The notes under the pieces were generated by a model. That model was not told the origin of the DNA. It worked only from the letters and a program-made list of their open reading frames with translations, and searched no databases. A program made the translations under genes and the position numbers. From Gonatopus flavifemur (taxonomy: Eukaryota > Arthropoda > Insecta > Hymenoptera > Dryinidae): a stretch of 64,000 bases of DNA. Where the stretch lies: contig JAFFJZ010000001.1 of NCBI GenBank assembly GCA_018340375.1, forward strand, positions 74,144,001 to 74,208,000, read 5' to 3'. Shown piece after piece: positions 63,081-64,000 of the stretch. Each line of letters opens with the position of its first letter. Positions within the stretch are counted from its first letter, which is position 1.

Positions 63081-64000
63081 CAGGTTGGTTGAAAAGTTCC
63101 TGCGCTCACCAAGAGATAGCACTGCTAGCTCAAAACTTTTTTTTTCTCAAGTTGGTATATCTGTCCTGAGAACACATGCAAAGTTACAAGTCATTCTGTC
63201 AATTCATTCTTTGTTTACAAGCCATTTGAAGTTGACGTGTCATTGATTTTTCTTAATATGGAAAAAATTGAATATCGTGCAGTCATTAGATTCTTTGTTT
63301 CGAAGGGTTTAAAAGCAAAGGAAATTTATGAACAATTGTTAGAAGTGTATAAGAAGTCCTCACCTTCAGAACGCACCGTTGAATTTTGGGCTGGTGAATT
63401 TAAACGTGGTCGTACTAGCCTTGAAGACGATCCACGCGAAGGCCGACCAAAAACTGCAACCACAGCAGAAATCATTGAGCATGTACATAATATGGTTAAT
63501 GAAGATCCAAGTTTGACTAAGCGTGAAATTGCTAATGCCATAGGCATCTCAGACGAACGAGTACTCCATATTTTACATGAAGAATTACGTATGAAAAAAC
63601 TGTTTGGAAAGTTAGTGCCGCACACGTTAACAATTCAACAAAAACTGGATCGAAAACAAATTTCTCAGCGTAATTTGGAGCGTTTTAAGCAGAATAAAAC
63701 CGACTTCTTGCGTCGTTTTATAACTATGGATGAGACTTGGATCTATCACCATGATCCTAAATTGAAACAAGAACGTTTACAGTTGACTGAAGCTGGTTGT
63801 TCAGCTCCAAAGCAGGTGAAGTCACAACGATCAGCAAAGAAGGTTATGGCATCAGTTTTTTGGGATGCAAAAGGAATTTTGTTCATTGATTATCTTCAGA
63901 AAGGTAAAACAATCAACTCCGAATATTACTGCAGCCTTTTGGATCAGCTGGATGAAAAAATTCGTGAGAAAAGACCTGGTTTAAAGAAGAAAAAAATCAT
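63081..64000 (+). mobile_element. Mariner transposon, right part outside the window
   Basis: After a TA, the terminus reads CAGGTTGGTTGAAAAGTTCC, a mariner-type inverted repeat. The transposase frame opens about 180 bp later. A full element of about 1.3 kb would end near position 64.4 kb, beyond the window. Confidence 0.85.
63258..64000 (+). CDS. Mariner transposase, open to the window edge
   Basis: A cut-and-paste DNA transposase of the mariner family, frame open for 247 codons without a stop. The N-terminal half has paired helix-turn-helix regions: YRAVIRFFVSKGLKAKEIYE and TVEFWAGEFKRGR, then DDPREGRPKTATT and LTKREIANAIGISDERVLHI. The linker region reads KLFGKLVPHTLT where most mariners have WVPH-L, so that motif is altered. 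The first catalytic Asp is in RFITMDETWIYHHDP, and the second in VMASVFWDAKGILFIDYLQK. The third (expected in HDNARPH-like context) lies beyond the edge. No frameshift is visible, so the copy looks young. Activity cannot be judged without the rest. Confidence 0.92.
   Translation, partial: MEKIEYRAVIRFFVSKGLKAKEIYEQLLEVYKKSSPSERTVEFWAGEFKRGRTSLEDDPREGRPKTATTAEIIEHVHNMVNEDPSLTKREIANAIGISDERVLHILHEELRMKKLFGKLVPHTLTIQQKLDRKQISQRNLERFKQNKTDFLRRFITMDETWIYHHDPKLKQERLQLTEAGCSAPKQVKSQRSAKKVMASVFWDAKGILFIDYLQKGKTINSEYYCSLLDQLDEKIREKRPGLKKKKI

Overview
The window looks like a stretch of insect nuclear genome. It is AT-rich, its genes are split into short exons by GT-AG introns, and it encodes insect-typical products: a Rebers-Riddiford cuticle protein, an AA15 lytic polysaccharide monooxygenase and a mariner transposase. 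The order cannot be fixed from the sequence. Splice sites were placed by eye, using reading-frame continuity and family conservation.

Layout, left to right: the 3' part of an arrestin-domain (ARRDC) gene (+, 3.1-9.2 kb); dolichol kinase (-, 13.8-17.5 kb) head-to-head with glucose-6-phosphate isomerase (+, 17.9-22.6 kb); a CPR cuticle protein (+, 23.3-25.5 kb); a SKA2-like kinetochore gene (-, 30.5-31.3 kb) head-to-head with SNAP29 (+, 31.8-34.3 kb); a membrane-anchored AA15 LPMO (+, 42.1-51.7 kb, possible non-coding first exon near 35.6 kb); SART3 (-, 53.0-57.4 kb) head-to-head with ANAPC11 (+, 57.8-60.9 kb); a small unknown + strand exon inside a SART3 intron; and a mariner element with an open transposase frame running off the right edge. 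The genes are mostly unrelated housekeeping functions (glycosylation, glycolysis, membrane fusion, spliceosome recycling, mitosis). The three divergent pairs probably share bidirectional promoters of 0.4-0.5 kb.

The most unusual content is in the introns and intergenic DNA around the ARRDC and LPMO genes. About twenty non-autonomous, often foldback elements share one rule: they start with CCC, end with GGG, and are flanked by a 2-bp direct repeat of variable sequence (CA, AT, TG, TT, AA, GT, TC, TA). A second set starts CACGGA or CACTG and is flanked by TA, as expected of Tc1/mariner-like MITEs. The two sets are nested in each other up to three deep. The first set may be an undescribed or poorly described transposon lineage. 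No transposase for it is visible here.
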